Shown here: piece by piece, positions 39,258 to 40,444 of the stretch
How positions within the stretch are numbered: position 1 is the first letter of the stretch
Layout: the number at the start of each line of letters is the position of its first letter
From: Planctomycetota bacterium
GTDB taxonomy: Bacteria; Planctomycetota; JAJSAM01; JAJVHW01
Reading direction: 5' to 3'
Length of the DNA: 40,444 bases
NCBI GenBank assembly: GCA_024277065.1
Contig: JAJRVY010000284.1
Span: 1-40,444, forward strand
Notes under the pieces: generated by a model
What the model saw: only the letters and a program-made list of their open reading frames with translations
Told to the model about the DNA's origin: nothing
Database searches by the model: none
Made by a program: the position numbers and the translations under genes

Positions 39258-40444
39258 ATGGAACTGCACTTCTGTAGCGTCTGCGGCTATTCGATCCCCA
39301 ACGCGGAGGTCGATTCCGGCGCCGCACGCGGCGAGGGCGGCAAACTCCTCTGTGAGGAGCATCGTGGCAAGGCCCGTCCGGAACCGCGCTCGACGTCCGA
39401 GCCTCGTCGCGGCGTGATGGCGCAAGACGACGAGCTCGAGCTCCTCTTCTGCGCCAACTGTCGCGTCTCGGTCCCGGCCACCGACTACCGCAGCGGCCGG
39501 GCGCGCCGTGAGTACGGATCGCTCCTGTGCGGTGTCTGCGCCAAGGCCGACCCCGGCACGCGCGCGGCGCGCCGCGAGGCCGTCGAGGCGGAGATGGCCG
39601 CGGACGTCGAGGCCAACGATCCCGTCCAGACGCGCCGCTGCGGCGTGTGTTCGGCGGCGGTGCCGCAGAGCCACATCGTCACCGGCAAGGCTCGTGTGGA
39701 CGGCGACGTCGTGACGTGCGAGGCCTGCCGTATCGCGGCCGCCGGGGCCGGTTCCGGAGGTGGTTTCCTGCGCACGTTCGCGCTCGTCGTCGTGGTGGCC
39801 GCCGTCGCCGGCGTCGTCGGCTACGTCGTCGGCCCCATGATGCTGCAGCAGGACGAGCTCGATCCGATCGCGCCGCTGACGGCGCGGATGACGGGTCTCG
39901 AGCAGCAGCTCACCGCGTTGCAGCGCCGTCCCGTCGATCCCGGTGAGGCCGAGCGCAAGGCGACGGGCAGCGGGCTCGTCGAGCTGCGCACGCTGCTGGA
40001 CCGGGATCTGCGCGACGAGATCGTCGCGCTGCGTGCCGAACTCACCGGTGTCCGCGGGGAACTGACCCGTGAAGACGCGCGCACCGCGCAACGCCTCGCG
40101 CGCCTCGAGGGGCAGATCGACGAGGTCGTGAAGAATCTGACAGCGCGCGCGAACGAGCCCCGCACCGAAGTCGTTCGCGAGAAGCCACCGACACCGCCCG
40201 TCACGCCGCCGGGCGAGACCGACCCGCCGTCCGAGGGCCCGGTCGTGCCCGAGGTCAACCCCGAGGTCGTGCGGCTCGCCAAGGATCTCCTCGAATCGCC
40301 CGAGGACGGCGTGCGCTTCCCCGCCGCCAACGAACTCGGACGGCTCGGCGACGAGGCGGCGATCCCGGCTCTCGCCCACGCCCTCGGCAACGACAAGCAC
40401 TTCTTGGTGCGACGCTCGTGTGCGCGATCGCTGAGCATGCTGAA
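39258..40444 (+). CDS. Zinc-ribbon / membrane / coiled-coil / HEAT protein (cut by right edge)
   Basis: At least 395 residues, open to the end of the window. The N-terminal 160 residues contain at least three paired-cysteine zinc-ribbon-like units (CSVC with LLCEEH; CANC with CGVC; CGVC with CEAC), each followed by a short beta-hairpin-like SG/TG-x-A-R sequence, evidently duplicated. One TM segment follows (FALVVVVAAVAGVVGYVVG, about 174-192), then a long coiled coil (about 195-300), a Pro/Thr linker and the start of HEAT repeats (VRFPAANELGRLGDEAAIPAL). Topology would place zinc ribbons inside and coiled coil plus HEAT outside. ATG 39258 follows GGAGAG. Function unknown. Confidence 0.75.
   Translation, partial: MELHFCSVCGYSIPNAEVDSGAARGEGGKLLCEEHRGKARPEPRSTSEPRRGVMAQDDELELLFCANCRVSVPATDYRSGRARREYGSLLCGVCAKADPGTRAARREAVEAEMAADVEANDPVQTRRCGVCSAAVPQSHIVTGKARVDGDVVTCEACRIAAAGAGSGGGFLRTFALVVVVAAVAGVVGYVVGPMMLQQDELDPIAPLTARMTGLEQQLTALQRRPVDPGEAERKATGSGLVELRTLLDRDLRDEIVALRAELTGVRGELTREDARTAQRLARLEGQIDEVVKNLTARANEPRTEVVREKPPTPPVTPPGETDPPSEGPVVPEVNPEVVRLAKDLLESPEDGVRFPAANELGRLGDEAAIPALAHALGNDKHFLVRRSCARSLSML

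Noticed and set aside
1-40444. Reassignment of TAG to an amino acid throughout the genome
   Set aside because: Genes at 15569, 22832 and 32296 end at TAG at plausible chain ends, so TAG still works as a stop. Conditional readthrough remains open.
1-40444. CRISPR arrays, tRNA or rRNA genes, insertion sequences, prophage genes
   Set aside because: No regularly spaced repeats, cloverleaf-like sequences, transposase motifs or terminal inverted repeats were seen.

Overview
The window is about 40 kb of very GC-rich bacterial chromosome, densely packed with roughly 32 protein genes on both strands. I saw no tRNA, rRNA, CRISPR array or transposon. The organism is probably a planctomycete. The evidence is indirect: HEAT-repeat proteins are abundant, the HU protein has an Arg/Pro-rich planctomycete-like arm, there are zinc-ribbon membrane proteins with large exported domains, and there is a very large kinase/sigma-54 activator fusion. 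I cannot name a genus from sequence alone. Genes are often coupled by 4-bp ATGA or GTGA overlaps. TGA is the main stop codon, TAG is occasional and TAA was seen once.

Layout: 1-4843 is a nucleoside module. deoC runs off the left edge, divergent from a four-gene BMP-type nucleoside ABC importer. Purine nucleoside phosphorylase follows at 8284, so uptake and phosphorolysis of nucleosides sit close together. 4856-7413 (minus) is a carboxypeptidase-regulatory-like repeat protein that looks broken by one frameshift and one in-frame TAG. 7495-15569 holds mixed genes: a hypothetical, the phosphorylase, a HEAT+vWA exported protein, ThiO-type glycine oxidase, a DUF4375 protein, a sulfotransferase, a FabZ-like dehydratase, a small multidrug-export family membrane protein and a HEAT protein. 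15710-20083 (minus) is an overlapping four-gene signalling cassette in the order binding protein, histidine kinase, Fis-type response regulator, second binding protein. The last gene is interrupted by an in-frame TAG. 20361-25447 holds a zinc-ribbon/zincin membrane protein, a TMTC-like membrane glycosyltransferase with TPRs, and a HEAT protein. 25509-26794 (minus) is a radical SAM gene with a small partner. 26888-32158 is one giant gene combining a Ser/Thr kinase, a STAND-type ATPase, TPRs, GAF, a sigma-54 AAA+ domain and a Fis HTH.

The most exciting part is 35686-37120 (minus). It encodes a stand-alone methyltransferase with the sequence hallmarks of borosin peptide-backbone alpha-N-methyltransferases, including the Tyr/Arg/Tyr catalytic set. 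It overlaps a gene whose N-terminus resembles the borosin-binding domain of split-borosin precursors and which carries a beta-branched hydrophobic segment. This is a candidate split borosin RiPP system with an unusually long precursor. A secreted TIM-barrel protein lies downstream and a WaaP/Kdo-type kinase upstream on the same strand. The right end carries HU, a 26-residue membrane microprotein with a perfect Shine-Dalgarno sequence, and a zinc-ribbon/coiled-coil/HEAT membrane protein that runs off the edge.

A regulatory theme: several genes lacking a Shine-Dalgarno sequence have a TANNNT-like -10 box ending 6-9 nt before the start codon, as expected of leaderless transcripts. Others have clear GGAGG-type ribosome binding sites.
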